Positions 1 through 7,885 of a stretch of DNA of 49,074 nucleotides are shown here, in pieces. Both the position numbers and the translations under genes were made by a program. The notes beneath the pieces are model-generated. The model ran no database searches, had not been told where the DNA came from, and saw only the letters and a program-made list of their open reading frames with translations. Every line of letters starts with the position of its first letter. Within the stretch, counting starts at the first letter, position 1. The stretch covers positions 5,084,873 to 5,133,946 of the forward strand of contig NZ_CP026498.1 of NCBI RefSeq assembly GCF_002953255.1, read 5' to 3'. This DNA is from Streptomyces sp. CB01881. GTDB taxonomy: Bacteria; Actinomycetota; Actinomycetes; Streptomycetales; Streptomycetaceae.

Positions 1-240
1 CACACCCGCGTTGAGCGGCACGGCAACCACCGGAATAGGGCGGCCCCGCGCACTGCGTCCTCGCTGTGTTATTTCAAAAGGAATCTCCAACCCCAGAAGA
101 ATCTGAGGCCGGGGATGTCAACATATCTGGCGTTGACTTTTGGCACGCTGTTGAGTTCTCAAGGAACGGACACTTCCTTCGGACCGCCTTCCAGCGGGCC
201 CTCCGGGCGCTTCGTTCTTTCGTGTTCCCAGCTTATCAGA
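1..240 (-). promoter_or_regulatory. rRNA operon (16S) promoter and leader
   Basis: Read on the minus strand, this stretch matches, from memory, the transcribed leader upstream of 16S rRNA in Streptomyces. A -10 box TAAGCT lies at 235-230 within TCTGATAAGCTGGGAA. It is followed by a GAAGCGCCCGGAGG block (about 211-198), then TTCCTTGAGAACTCAACAGC (165-146) containing the 12-base palindrome TTGAGAACTCAA, then GTGCCAAAAGTCAACGCC. The end of the leader has CCTTTTGAAATAACACAGCG (81-62) and CCTATTCCGGTGGTTG. The 16S gene itself should start just left of position 1 and is not in the window. A second, weaker upstream promoter may be TTGCAT-18-TACAGT (TACAGT at 320-315). The region is noticeably less GC-rich than the flanking genes and has no plausible coding frame. 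Confidence 0.8.
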
Positions 241-344
241 TGTTTTCCGCTCCGTTTTCCGGAGTTTCATTCATCGGATTCGCTTTCCGCCGCCCCTCTC
301 GGTGCGACTCCGGAACTGTACGGGGATCGGCCCGCCACATGCAA

Positions 345-378
345 ATCGCCCCCGCCCGGGCATCCGGGCGGGGGCGAT
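345..378 (-). terminator. hairpin terminator after the DUF3710 gene
   Basis: A perfect 15-base-pair stem (arm ATCGCCCCCGCCCGG) with a four-base loop starts 21 bases past the stop of the DUF3710 gene. Only a short T-rich stretch follows on the minus strand. It would stop the dut-side transcripts before the rRNA promoter. Confidence 0.8.
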
Positions 379-398
379 CAGGAGAGCTGTCGGCCTGC

Positions 399-1202
399 TC
401 AGCGGACCTCGGTGATCTCCGGGCCGCGGGCGAACGGGTCGAGCGCGGCGCCGCCGAAGCGGTTCTCGCCCTCGCCGCCGGCCGCCGCCTCGCCGCCACC
501 ATCGGCGACCATCTGCGCGTCCTCGGGAAGCTTCAGCACGATCGGGTCGCGGGGCGCCATCGGGCTCTCGCCGCGGACGACGACCGTCTGCTGGAAGACC
601 TGCTCCAGGATCCCGGCCATCTCGGGCTGCACGGCGGCCTGGCCCGAGATCACACCGCGGAGGAACCAGCGGGGCCCGTCGCAGCCGACGAAGCGCACCA
701 GCTGGACACCCTGCGTGCCATCCGGCAGCTGCACGGGGACCTGGGCGCGGAGGTGCCAGCCGAGCGGGCCCTCCTCCTCGTCGACGATGCCGCCCTGCGA
801 GGTGATGCCGTTGGCGATCTCCTCGCGGACCTCGCCCCAGATGCCTTCCGACTTGGGGGCCGCGAAGGCCTGGAGCTGGATGGCGCTGTTGCCGAGGACC
901 AGCGTCGCGGCCACGATCGAGTCGCCGGCCACCTCGACGCGCAGCTCCATACCCTCGACACCGGGAACCAGCAGACCCCCGAGGTCTACTCGGCCCTCCT
1001 CCGGATTCTCCAGCTCGGAGTAGTCCCACGGACCGTCCGGACGCGGGGCCGGCGGCAGCCCGACCCGGTCCGCCGGGTCCAGGTCGGTCACGTTCTCGCT
1101 CTCGGCGGAACCTTCGACGTCATCGGCCGTCTCGTCGGCGCTGATGGCGTCGTCGGCGAGCTGCTCGACAGCGTCCTCGCTCTTCTGGCGACGACGGAAC
1201 AC
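399..1202 (-). CDS. DUF3710 domain protein
   Basis: A 267-residue protein of the actinobacterial DUF3710 family, whose biochemical role is unknown. The first ~60 residues are acidic and low in complexity. The conserved domain follows, with a VRFVGCDGPRWFLRG segment and a conserved PMAPRDPIVLKLP stretch near the end. I chose the GTG at 1202 (product begins MFRRRQK) because AAGGA sits 8 bases upstream; a GTG two codons earlier is too close to that site. It lies downstream of dut on the same strand with a 69-base gap, so co-transcription is likely. The association with dut is a habitual actinobacterial gene order and gives no clear functional hint. Confidence 0.9.
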   Translation of the reverse strand: MFRRRQKSEDAVEQLADDAISADETADDVEGSAESENVTDLDPADRVGLPPAPRPDGPWDYSELENPEEGRVDLGGLLVPGVEGMELRVEVAGDSIVAATLVLGNSAIQLQAFAAPKSEGIWGEVREEIANGITSQGGIVDEEEGPLGWHLRAQVPVQLPDGTQGVQLVRFVGCDGPRWFLRGVISGQAAVQPEMAGILEQVFQQTVVVRGESPMAPRDPIVLKLPEDAQMVADGGGEAAAGGEGENRFGGAALDPFARGPEITEVR

Positions 1203-1271
1203 GGTCACTGTCCTTCCCGGTCCAAGACCGATGCGAATACCTGCTCGGCTTCCTGCGAGGCCGCGGGCAGC

Positions 1272-1739
1272 CTAGACCGCGGCGTGGCCGCCGGTCGACC
1301 CGAACCCACCCTCGGCCCGAGCCGACCCGGGCAGTTCTGCCACCTCGTGGAAGCGGGCCTTCTCGACCTGCTGGATGACCAGCTGGGCGATCCGGTCACC
1401 TCGGCGGAAGCTGACGGACTCGCGCGGGTCCAAGTTGACGACGATCACCTTGATCTCTCCACGGTACCCGGCATCGACCGTCCCTGGGGCGTTCACCAGA
1501 GCAACTCCGCAACGAGCTGCGAGCCCGGACCGCGGGTGGACGAAGGCCGCGTGGCCGTCGGGCAGGGCGATGGCGATACCGGTGGGTAGCACGGCCCGCT
1601 CGCCGGGGGCCAGCTCGGCGTCGACGGTGGTCCGCAGATCGGCACCGGCGTCGCCGGGCTGCGCGTACGCGGGCAGCGGCAGCTCGGCGTCGATTCGCCT
1701 GATCAGAACGTCTACGGGCGGACGGGGGGTGCTGCTCAA
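1272..1739 (-). CDS. dut: dUTP diphosphatase (dUTPase)
   Basis: Hydrolyses dUTP to dUMP and diphosphate, keeping uracil out of DNA and supplying dUMP for thymidylate synthesis. The 155-residue length is normal for the trimeric family. Visible motifs are AGADL (31-35), PRSGLA (69-74), the uracil pocket around [10 protein letters not shown] (86-95), RRGDRIAQL (112-120) and the C-terminal P-loop-like [10 protein letters not shown] (141-150) that closes over the nucleotide. The start is TTG. Its T and G form part of the TGA stop of the upstream thioesterase gene (TTGA overlap), and GAGGTGA lies just before it, so translation is probably coupled. The weak start codon may keep expression low. Confidence 0.95.
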   Translation of the reverse strand: MSSTPRPPVDVLIRRIDAELPLPAYAQPGDAGADLRTTVDAELAPGERAVLPTGIAIALPDGHAAFVHPRSGLAARCGVALVNAPGTVDAGYRGEIKVIVVNLDPRESVSFRRGDRIAQLVIQQVEKARFHEVAELPGSARAEGGFGSTGGHAAV

Positions 1740-2425
1740 GGGTTCACCTCAAAGGCTCGGGCGCGCTTCATCAGATCAGGGTCGTCGAGGACCTTCTCGA
1801 TGTCCTCGGGACGACCGTTCCTGGTGAAGTGTTCCAGCTTCACCTGGATGAAGAGTGCCTGTGCACGCACCGCGACCGGCCCGTCCGGGCCGCCGATCCG
1901 TGCCTCCGCGGCGCTGTAGATCTTGCGGCCGTGCACGCCGGTGACCCAGGCGCGCAGGTGCAGCACCGAGTCGACCGGCACCGGGCAGAGGAAGTCCGTC
2001 TCCAGCCGGCCGGTGACGGCGGGGGCGTGCAGCAGCCAGTTCAGCGTGCCGAGCGTCTCGTCCATCGCCGTGGCCAGCAGGCCGCCGTGGGCCAGGCCGG
2101 GGCCGCCCTGGTGGAACGAGCGGACGGCGAACTCGGCGGTGACGTCGAGGCCCTCGCCGGCCACCGCGTCGATCCGCAGGCCGCCGGGGTGCTGCGGGCC
2201 GCAGCCGAAGCAGTGCTCGTAGTGCGAGCCGAGCCGGGTGCCCGGGGCCGGGGCCTCCGGGGCGCGCGGGGGCAGCACGGCCTCCGGCGGCGGCGTGGTC
2301 GGCGACGACGGCACGGCGGCCGCCGGCGAGGTGCCCGACGGGGTGCTCGGGGAGGTGGTCGGCGACAGCGGCGTACTCGGCGCCGACTGGGCGGACGGGG
2401 AGGCGGGGGCGATGGAACCGGTCAC
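1736..2425 (-). CDS. PaaI-like hotdog thioesterase
   Basis: A 229-residue protein. After a Ser/Pro/Thr/Ala-rich N-terminal tract of about 60 residues comes a single hotdog domain: [15 protein letters not shown], then [20 protein letters not shown], the usual helix bearing the catalytic acid in PaaI-type thioesterases. These enzymes hydrolyse acyl- or aryl-CoA thioesters; the substrate here cannot be told. The GTG start at 2425 is preceded by TAGGGT eight bases upstream, a -10 box at the distance seen in leaderless actinobacterial mRNAs, and no ribosome site is visible. It overlaps dut by four bases and is divergent from the DUF3093 gene. Confidence 0.85.
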   Translation of the reverse strand: MTGSIAPASPSAQSAPSTPLSPTTSPSTPSGTSPAAAVPSSPTTPPPEAVLPPRAPEAPAPGTRLGSHYEHCFGCGPQHPGGLRIDAVAGEGLDVTAEFAVRSFHQGGPGLAHGGLLATAMDETLGTLNWLLHAPAVTGRLETDFLCPVPVDSVLHLRAWVTGVHGRKIYSAAEARIGGPDGPVAVRAQALFIQVKLEHFTRNGRPEDIEKVLDDPDLMKRARAFEVNP

Positions 2426-2509
2426 GGCGCCCAACCCTACCCACCAGTAGCCGGACGGGGAGCGGGGGTGCCGTCCCGGACCGGCCGTCACGACGACCAC
2501 AATGGGGGC

Positions 2510-2959
2510 ATGTACGACGAACGCCTCACCGTGCCGCGCTCCTGGTGGTTGCTCCCGGTCGCGATCGGGCTCACGCTCGCGATGATCCTGCTGCGTCTCA
2601 GTGCGGTGGGCGCGCTGGTCGGGCTGGTGGTCGGCATCGCCGCCGGCGCGGCCGCGATCAGCAGCTACGGCTCGGCCCGGATCCGCGTGGTGCAGGGCTC
2701 GCTGGTCGCGGGCCCGGCCCGGATCCCGGTCGGCGCCCTCGGCACCGCGCACCCGCTCAGCCCGGCGGAGGCGGTGGCCTGGCGCGGGACCAAGTCGGAC
2801 CCGCGGGCCTTCATGCTGCTGCGCAGCTACGTGCCGACCGCGCTGCGCGTCGAGGTCACCGACCCGGCCGACCCGACGCCGTACCTCTACCTGTCGACCC
2901 GCTCGCCGATGAAGCTGGCCGAGGCACTGGAAGAGGCGCGCCGCGGGGCCCGCGCCTGA
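2510..2959 (+). CDS. DUF3093 membrane protein
   Basis: A 149-residue protein of the actinobacterial DUF3093 family, function unknown. After a short N-terminus (YDERLTVPRSWW) there are two closely spaced hydrophobic segments (about residues 12-50), then a soluble domain with a conserved WRGTKSDPRAFMLLRSYVPTA-like stretch and a C-terminal helix (MKLAEALEEAR). It is probably an inner-membrane protein with the domain inside the cell. CACAAT lies six bases before the ATG, so the message could be leaderless or nearly so. It is transcribed away from the thioesterase-dut group, and a strong hairpin follows at 3002-3033. Confidence 0.85.
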   Translation: MYDERLTVPRSWWLLPVAIGLTLAMILLRLSAVGALVGLVVGIAAGAAAISSYGSARIRVVQGSLVAGPARIPVGALGTAHPLSPAEAVAWRGTKSDPRAFMLLRSYVPTALRVEVTDPADPTPYLYLSTRSPMKLAEALEEARRGARA

Positions 2960-3001
2960 CGGGCACGGCCGAACGCGCCCGGGCGTCCCCGGGAAACGGA
3001 G

Positions 3002-3033
3002 AGGGACGGTTCCGCTGACGCGGGACCGTCCCT
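3002..3033 (+). terminator. hairpin terminator after the DUF3093 gene
   Basis: A 14-pair stem (left arm AGGGACGGTTCCGC, one G-U pair) with loop TGAC, followed by GTTGTCT. It begins 43 bases after the stop. Confidence 0.8.
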
Positions 3034-3040
3034 GTTGTCT

Positions 3041-3160
3041 CCGTACTGCACGAGGTGCCCCAAGGGGTGCGGCACGACGTACTGCACGTGCTGCACGTGG
3101 TGCCGCCCGAGGTGCGGCACCACGCGCTGCAAGGTACTGCGCGGTGCAAGGTACTGCGCT
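3041..3160. repeat. GTGC/GCAC-rich mosaic of short direct and inverted repeats
   Basis: Between the DUF3093 terminator and the DUF4193 gene is a 120-base stretch built from short related words. A perfect 15-base repeat TGCAAGGTACTGCGC occurs at 3128 and 3145 (period 17). GGTGCGGCAC occurs at 3066 and 3111 with the inverse GTGCCGC between them. GTACTGCACG occurs at 3043 and 3079, and CTGCACGTG words recur. The inverse repeats would let the strand fold strongly. No convincing gene lies here; the rest of the gap up to 3300 shows nothing else. Confidence 0.75.
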
Positions 3161-3300
3161 GGTACTACCTGACTCCGTACTGCCGGTGCGTCCGCTTCGA
3201 CGGCCGCCGGAACTGCCGTCCGGCCCCGCTGCCCGGGGCCGGAAGGGGCGGTGTACCGGTCTCGCTGGCTGCGAGTCCCGGACCATGGCCGCCCTCGTAC

Positions 3301-3600
3301 TCAGGCGCCGCAGTCCCGGCAGATCGGGTTGCCGTTCTTCTCGCTGTACAGCTGGCTGCGGTGGTGCACCAGGAAGCAGCTCATGCAGGTGAACTCGTCG
3401 GCCTGGCGCGGCAGCACCCGGACGGAGAGCTCCTCGTTCGAGAGGTCGGCGCCGGGAAGCTCCAGGCCCTCGGCCGCCTCGAACTCGTCGACGTCGACCG
3501 AGCTACCGGTCTTCTCGTTCCGCCGAGCCTTCAGTTCCTCGATGCTGTCCTCGTTGAGGTCGTCATCGGTCTTGCGTGGGGTGTCGTAGTCCGTTGCCAT
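3301..3600 (-). CDS. DUF4193 zinc-ribbon protein
   Basis: A 99-residue protein of the actinobacterial DUF4193 family, function unknown. The N-terminal two thirds are acidic and probably flexible. The C-terminus carries two Cys pairs, CMSC and CRDC, about 20 residues apart, which should bind one zinc ion, with HHR between them. I start it at the ATG at 3600 (product MATDYDTPRK), with a GGAGGGGGAGAG site just upstream, rather than an in-frame ATG 21 codons earlier. A loose promoter (TTGAGT, 19-base gap, CAAAAT, about 3728 to 3698) lies upstream. Confidence 0.9.
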   Translation of the reverse strand: MATDYDTPRKTDDDLNEDSIEELKARRNEKTGSSVDVDEFEAAEGLELPGADLSNEELSVRVLPRQADEFTCMSCFLVHHRSQLYSEKNGNPICRDCGA

Positions 3601-4095
3601 TTTTTCGCTCTCCCCCTCCGGGTTTGTGCGGTGTGTGCGGTATCTCCAGCGCACGTAACGCATGGGGGGTCGTTCTTGTGCCCGACCCGAGGCGGAGATT
3701 TTGCCTTACTTCAAGCCCTGTTACTCAATCGACACTCAGCCAGGGGTCCGTTGGGGTGATCCGCTCGCACGCGGGAGGCCTCACGCTGGGCCATCGCCAG
3801 CCCGCTTCCGGGACCGCCCGGCAGACACGGACAGTGACCGTCGGCCGCATGCCCATCCGCCCATTCCCTTGCCCACCAGGGACGCTCGCCAATCCACCGG
3901 GACGGATCGGGCCGCCGATTCCCTCACGGACGGCGACCGGGCCGCCGTTCACCATGATCACGCTCCGGGGTCGGCCCGACCCGCGGAGCGACACGGTGTG
4001 AGCTTGCTCACGTTCCGAATCTTCCGGGGCAAAACACGGAAAACCCACCCAAGCGGAGCGGCCGGATCCACGGCCCGCCCCGCCCTGCGGTTCGT
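3601..4095. other. gap without a gene; one 14-base palindrome
   Basis: No frame here has convincing codon use or a ribosome site. The first ~110 bases would hold the promoter and leader of the DUF4193 gene. A perfect palindrome GTGAGCTTGCTCAC lies at 3998-4011 and could be a binding site for a dimeric regulator, but no partner is evident. Confidence 0.5.
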
Positions 4096-4146
4096 GTCCG
4101 GCCCCTCCCGGCGTCCGGCCCCTCCCGGCGTCCGGCCCCTCCCGGC
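4096..4146. repeat. three perfect 17-base tandem repeats
   Basis: GTCCGGCCCCTCCCGGC occurs three times head to tail without a mismatch, ending 26 bases before the desaturase stop (so downstream of that gene). The unit can pair with itself only weakly. It looks like replication slippage and may vary in number between strains. Confidence 0.9.
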
Positions 4147-4172
4147 GGCCTCGGCCACTGGGCGGCCGGCGG

Positions 4173-5156
4173 CTACTGGGCGGCCATCCGCGCGGCCCGG
4201 CGGGCCAGCAGCGCGGCCTGCCGCTCGTCGAACCGGGTCGCCTGCGCGTCCAGGCCGCCGAGGAACACGCCGAGCTCGTCCTGGGCCTGCTGGCCCTCCG
4301 GGCCGAGGCCGTCGATCTCCATCACCCGGAGGTGGCGCAGCACCGGCTGCAGCACGTCGTCGTGGTGGATCCGCAGGTTGTAGACGCCGCCGATGGCGAT
4401 CTGGGCGGCGGCCCGCTCGAAGCCGGGGATGCCGTGGCCGGGCATCCGGAAGTCGGTGACCACGTCGGCGATGGCCCGCATGGCCTGGTCGGGCGCGATC
4501 TCCAGGGCGGCCTTCAGCAGGTTCCGGTAGAAGACCATGTGCAGGTTCTCGTCGTTGGCGATCTTCGCCAGCAGCTGGTCGCAGAGCGGGTCGCCGGCGT
4601 GGTGGCCGGTGTTGCGGTGCGAGATGCGGGTGGCGAGCTCCTGGAAGGCCACGTACGCGACCGAGTGCAGCATGCTGTGCGAGTTGTCGGACTCGAAGCC
4701 CTCCGACATGTGGCTCATCCGCGCCCGCTCCAGCTCGTTCGGGTCGACGGCCCGGGTGGCGAGCAGGAAGTCGCGAATGGCTATGCCGTGCCGGCCCTCC
4801 TCGGCCGTCCAGCGGTGCACCCAGGTGCCCCAGGCGCCCTCACGGCCGAACATGGTGGCGATCTCGTGGTGGTAGCTGGGGAGGTTGTCCTCGGTCAGCA
4901 GGTTGACGACCAGCGAGACCCGGCCGAGCGGGGTCACCTGGGACTGCTCCACCGACCAGGCCTCGCCGCCCAGCACGCCGTCGAAGTCGCGGCCCTGGCT
5001 CCACGGGATGAACTCGTGGGGCATCCAGTCCTTGGCCACCTTCAGGTGGCGGTTGAGCTCCTTCTCCACGACCTCTTCGAGGGCCATGATCAGCCGCGCG
5101 TCGGTCCAGGCGCTCGAACCGAGGGAGGCGGTGCGCTGCACGGGGGCGATGGTCAC
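4173..5156 (-). CDS. acyl-ACP desaturase (ferritin-like di-iron)
   Basis: A soluble di-iron fatty-acid desaturase that introduces a double bond into acyl-ACP (or possibly acyl-CoA) using O2 and ferredoxin. The 327-residue protein shows the two metal-binding Glu/His motifs of the family, EEGRH (119-123) and DENLH (202-206), and the first-helix acidic residues. Length and pattern match the mycobacterial/streptomycete DesA-like group. The start is GTG at 5156 because AGGAG lies 7 bases upstream; an in-frame ATG at 5231 sits inside the operator-like repeats and is unlikely. The gene stands alone between the cutS terminator and the 17-base repeats and is probably controlled by a TetR-type repressor through 5232-5263. 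Confidence 0.9.
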   Translation of the reverse strand: MTIAPVQRTASLGSSAWTDARLIMALEEVVEKELNRHLKVAKDWMPHEFIPWSQGRDFDGVLGGEAWSVEQSQVTPLGRVSLVVNLLTEDNLPSYHHEIATMFGREGAWGTWVHRWTAEEGRHGIAIRDFLLATRAVDPNELERARMSHMSEGFESDNSHSMLHSVAYVAFQELATRISHRNTGHHAGDPLCDQLLAKIANDENLHMVFYRNLLKAALEIAPDQAMRAIADVVTDFRMPGHGIPGFERAAAQIAIGGVYNLRIHHDDVLQPVLRHLRVMEIDGLGPEGQQAQDELGVFLGGLDAQATRFDERQAALLARRAARMAAQ

Positions 5157-5231
5157 GGTCTTGCTCCTGAGGGGGGCACGCGCGGGACGAGCGCGTTGGG
5201 CGGGCGCGTCGGGACGACGGTCGGGATGCAC

Positions 5232-5263
5232 TTACGCTTCCGTAGGTTACGACACCGTAGGTT
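5232..5263. promoter_or_regulatory. tandem operator-like array upstream of the desaturase
   Basis: Two 15-base units, TTACGCTTCCGTAGG and TTACGACACCGTAGG, sit head to tail (12 of 15 identical) and are followed by TT. Each unit is an inverted repeat TACG-N4-CGTA, and CGTA-GGT-TACG is formed across the junction. This layout fits a TetR-family regulator binding as two dimers, as known for several lipid-gene repressors. It lies 76-107 bases upstream of the GTG start. Confidence 0.7.
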
Positions 5264-5283
5264 GCTCGGTCCAGAAATGACAA

Positions 5284-5333
5284 GCCGCCCCCGCCAGGCC
5301 TGATGTCGTTCTGACAGGCCTGACGGGGGCGGC
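5284..5333 (-). terminator. hairpin terminator after cutS
   Basis: Left arm GCCGCCCCCG plus CAGGCCTG pairs with CAGGCCTG plus CGGGGGCGGC, with a single C/A mismatch in the middle and a 12-base loop. On the minus strand it is followed by TTGTCATTTCT. It separates cutS from the desaturase. Confidence 0.85.
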
Positions 5334-5405
5334 TGGCAATGGTCGGCGCACGGAGCGCGGGCCCCCGGACGGCGTAACGGGCCCAGGAGGGCCCTGGGAG
5401 GGCGG

Positions 5406-6713
5406 TCAGGGCCCCGGGATGCGCACCCGCATGGTGAGGCCGCCACCGGAGCGCGGGGTGGCCTCGATGGTGCCTCCGTGCGCCCGGACCACCGAGCGGA
5501 CGATGGAGAGGCCGAGTCCGACCCCCTTGTCGCTGCGGGTGCGGTCGGCGCCCTTGACCCGCCGGAACGGCTCGAAGATGTGCTCCAGCTCGTAGCCGGG
5601 CACGACCGGGCCGGTGTTCGAGACCACCAGCTCACCCGCGTTGCCGGGCACCAAGGCCGTGGTGATCTCGACCCAGCCGCCGGGAGTGTTGTAGCGCACC
5701 GCGTTCTGCAACAGGTTGAGCGCGATCCGCTCCAGCAGGACGCCGTTTCCTCCGACCATGGCCGGGGTGAGCGTGGCGCGCACCTCGACCTCGCGCCGTT
5801 CGGCCTCGGAGCGGGTCTGCTCCAGGGCGCGGCCCGCCACCTCGGAGAGTTCCACGGCCCGCCGGTCGGTCAGCTCGTTCTCGCTCCGGGCGAGCAGCAG
5901 CAGGCCCTCCACCAGCTGTTCGCTGCGCTCGTTGGTGGCCAGCAGGGTCTTGCCGAGCTGCTGGAGGTCGGCCGAGACGCCGGGGTCCGAGAGCTGGACC
6001 TCCAGCAGCGTGCGGTTGATCGCCAGCGGGGTGCGCAGCTCGTGCGAGGCGTTGGCGACGAAGCGCCGCTGGGAGTCGAAGGAGCGGTCCAGCCGGTCGA
6101 GCATGTCGTCGAAGGTGTCGGCGAGCTCCTTGAGCTCGTCGTCCGGGCCGTCCAGCTCGATCCGTCGGTGCAGGTCCGAGGAGGCCACCTCGCGGGCGGT
6201 GCGGGTGATCCGGCCGAGGGGGCGCAGCACCCGGCCGGCCATCGCGTACCCGGCGATGAAGGCGATCACGGCGAGGCAGACCAGCACCGTGAGGGACTTG
6301 CGCAGCAGGGTGTTGAGAGCCAGGTTGGCCTGGTTGGTCTGGAAGGCGTCGATGTAGCGGTCCAGCGCCGCCTGGGAGGTGATCGCCGTCCCGTCGGGTG
6401 TGGTGACCTGGCCACTGAGTCGCAGCGGGGGCAGCAGGGCGCCCTGGAAGGCCTGCCGGATGAAGAAGTACATCAGGAGGAGCAGCACCACGCCCGCCAT
6501 CAGGAACATCCCGCCGTAGAGCAGGGTGAGCCGGATCCGGATGGTCGGACGGAACGGCAGCCAGGCGAGCATGCCGTCGCCGGGGACGTAGGTGTCGTGC
6601 GACGCGTGGTGCAGCCGGGGCGCTCGGGGCGGGTGCACGGGCTTGGGCGGCACGGCCCGCGGGCCGCCGGCGGGCGCGCCGGAGGGCCCGCCGGCGGGGG
6701 GCGGGGTGGTCAT
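5406..6713 (-). CDS. cutS: CutS sensor histidine kinase
   Basis: Membrane sensor kinase of the CutRS pair, reported in Streptomyces to respond to secretion or envelope stress. The 435 residues contain a Pro/Gly/Ala-rich cytoplasmic start, a first membrane span around 55-85, a short outside loop of about 60 residues, a second span near 140-165, and a HAMP linker. A HisKA box (FVANASHELRTPLA) holds the phosphorylated His; the ATPase follows with NLLQNAVRYN and the glycine motif GVGLGLS. It lies 64 bases downstream of cutR on the same strand. The ATG at 6713 has GAGAGGA close upstream. Confidence 0.9.
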   Translation of the reverse strand: MTTPPPAGGPSGAPAGGPRAVPPKPVHPPRAPRLHHASHDTYVPGDGMLAWLPFRPTIRIRLTLLYGGMFLMAGVVLLLLMYFFIRQAFQGALLPPLRLSGQVTTPDGTAITSQAALDRYIDAFQTNQANLALNTLLRKSLTVLVCLAVIAFIAGYAMAGRVLRPLGRITRTAREVASSDLHRRIELDGPDDELKELADTFDDMLDRLDRSFDSQRRFVANASHELRTPLAINRTLLEVQLSDPGVSADLQQLGKTLLATNERSEQLVEGLLLLARSENELTDRRAVELSEVAGRALEQTRSEAERREVEVRATLTPAMVGGNGVLLERIALNLLQNAVRYNTPGGWVEITTALVPGNAGELVVSNTGPVVPGYELEHIFEPFRRVKGADRTRSDKGVGLGLSIVRSVVRAHGGTIEATPRSGGGLTMRVRIPGP

Positions 6714-6777
6714 GGTGTTCCTCTCGGAGCGTCCGCCGGGCGGGCGGGCGACGGGCCGGCCGCAGGGGCCGGAGGGG

Positions 6778-7431
6778 TCAGATCCGGTAGCCGGAGCCGG
6801 GGACGGTGACGATCACCGGCGGGTCGCCGAGCTTGCGGCGCAGCGTCATCACGGTGACCCGCACGACGTTGGTGAACGGGTCGGTGTGCTCGTCCCAGGC
6901 CTTCTCCAGCAGCTGTTCGGCGGAGACGACGGCGCCGCCGGCCCGCATCAGCACCTCCAGGACGGCGAACTCCTTGGGCGCGAGCTGGACGGGCCGCCCG
7001 TCGCGGATCACCTCGCGGCGGCCAGGGTCGAGCGAGATGCCCGCGCGCTCCAGCACCGGCGGCAGCGGGACGGTCGCCCGGCGGCCCAGCGCCCTTACGC
7101 GGGCGACGAGTTCACTGAAGGCGAACGGCTTCGGAAGGTAGTCGTCGGCGCCGATCTCCAGGCCCTCGACCCGGTCGCTGATGTCGCCGGAGGCGGTCAG
7201 CATGATCACCCGGGTGGCCAGGCCCTGGTCGACCACGCTGCGGCAGACGTCGTCCCCGTGGACCAGCGGGAGGTCGCGGTCGAGGACCACGACGTCGTAG
7301 TCGTTGACCGCGATGCGCTGGAGCGCGGCCTCCCCGTCGTACACCACGTCGACGGCCATCGCCTCGCGGCGCAGGCCGGTTGCGACGGCCTCGGCGAGCA
7401 GCTGCTCGTCCTCGACGACGAGAACCCGCAC
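6778..7431 (-). CDS. cutR: CutR response regulator
   Basis: OmpR/PhoB-family regulator of 217 residues, the length I recall for S. lividans CutR. The receiver domain has the acidic pair ED at 8-9, the phospho-acceptor Asp51 (VVVLDRDLP) and the conserved Lys in LPKPFAF. The C-terminal winged helix ends in VRVTVMTLRRKLGDPPVIVTVPGSGYRI-like residues, typical of the family. The start is GTG at 7431 with GAAGGGA 8 bases upstream; an ATG 21 codons earlier lacks a ribosome site. It is the first gene of the cutRS operon and is divergent from the small gene at 7886. Confidence 0.93.
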   Translation of the reverse strand: MRVLVVEDEQLLAEAVATGLRREAMAVDVVYDGEAALQRIAVNDYDVVVLDRDLPLVHGDDVCRSVVDQGLATRVIMLTASGDISDRVEGLEIGADDYLPKPFAFSELVARVRALGRRATVPLPPVLERAGISLDPGRREVIRDGRPVQLAPKEFAVLEVLMRAGGAVVSAEQLLEKAWDEHTDPFTNVVRVTVMTLRRKLGDPPVIVTVPGSGYRI

Positions 7432-7885
7432 GGTCGTTGTCCCTTCTCCAGGCCGGCCCCGGAAGCGGACGCACGGCTCCGACGGTGCCTCCATCCTGCC
7501 TGGTCCCGCGGTAAAGCAGCGATAAGCTGCCCCGGGGGCACGGGCACCCCGGCGGAGTGATCACCGGGGAGAGCGCGGTTCGTGCCGGGAGCACTCCGTT
7601 TGGACTGTGACACAGGCAACTTTCTCGCCCGCTGAGGTTTCCCCCGTCCGGGGGTGGGGAGGACAGGTTCACACCCGCGATCTGGCTTGTTGGCCGATCG
7701 CACCCACCCGCCGTGCGTTCATCCGCGCCGGCCCTGGGGCTGGGGCGTCACCGGGAGCGGCCGAGGGCCGTCTCCGCGCCCGACCGGAGATCTCGACCCG
7801 CCGGATCGGACGCTTCCGCTGGCCACCACCACCCCGGGGCGGGGGACGCACGAACGTGCACGTCCGACACAGTAAGGGGGCCCGT
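7432..7885. other. divergent control region between cutR and the small gene
   Basis: This 454-base gap has no credible gene. It contains a GCAGC-gataa-GCTGC hairpin (about 7519-7533) just upstream of cutR. The right half should hold the promoter of the 61-residue gene. I could not assign a confident -35/-10 pair on either strand. Confidence 0.45.

Noticed and set aside
66..1589. Long plus-strand frame over the rRNA leader, DUF3710 and dut
   Set aside because: It is antisense to recognisable genes and crosses the terminator and rRNA promoter.
2856..3149. Minus-strand frame with Cys/Ser/Thr clusters resembling a modified-peptide core
   Set aside because: The pattern comes from the GTGC/GCAC repeats. 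The frame runs through the DUF3093 terminator and antisense into that gene, and no modification genes are near.
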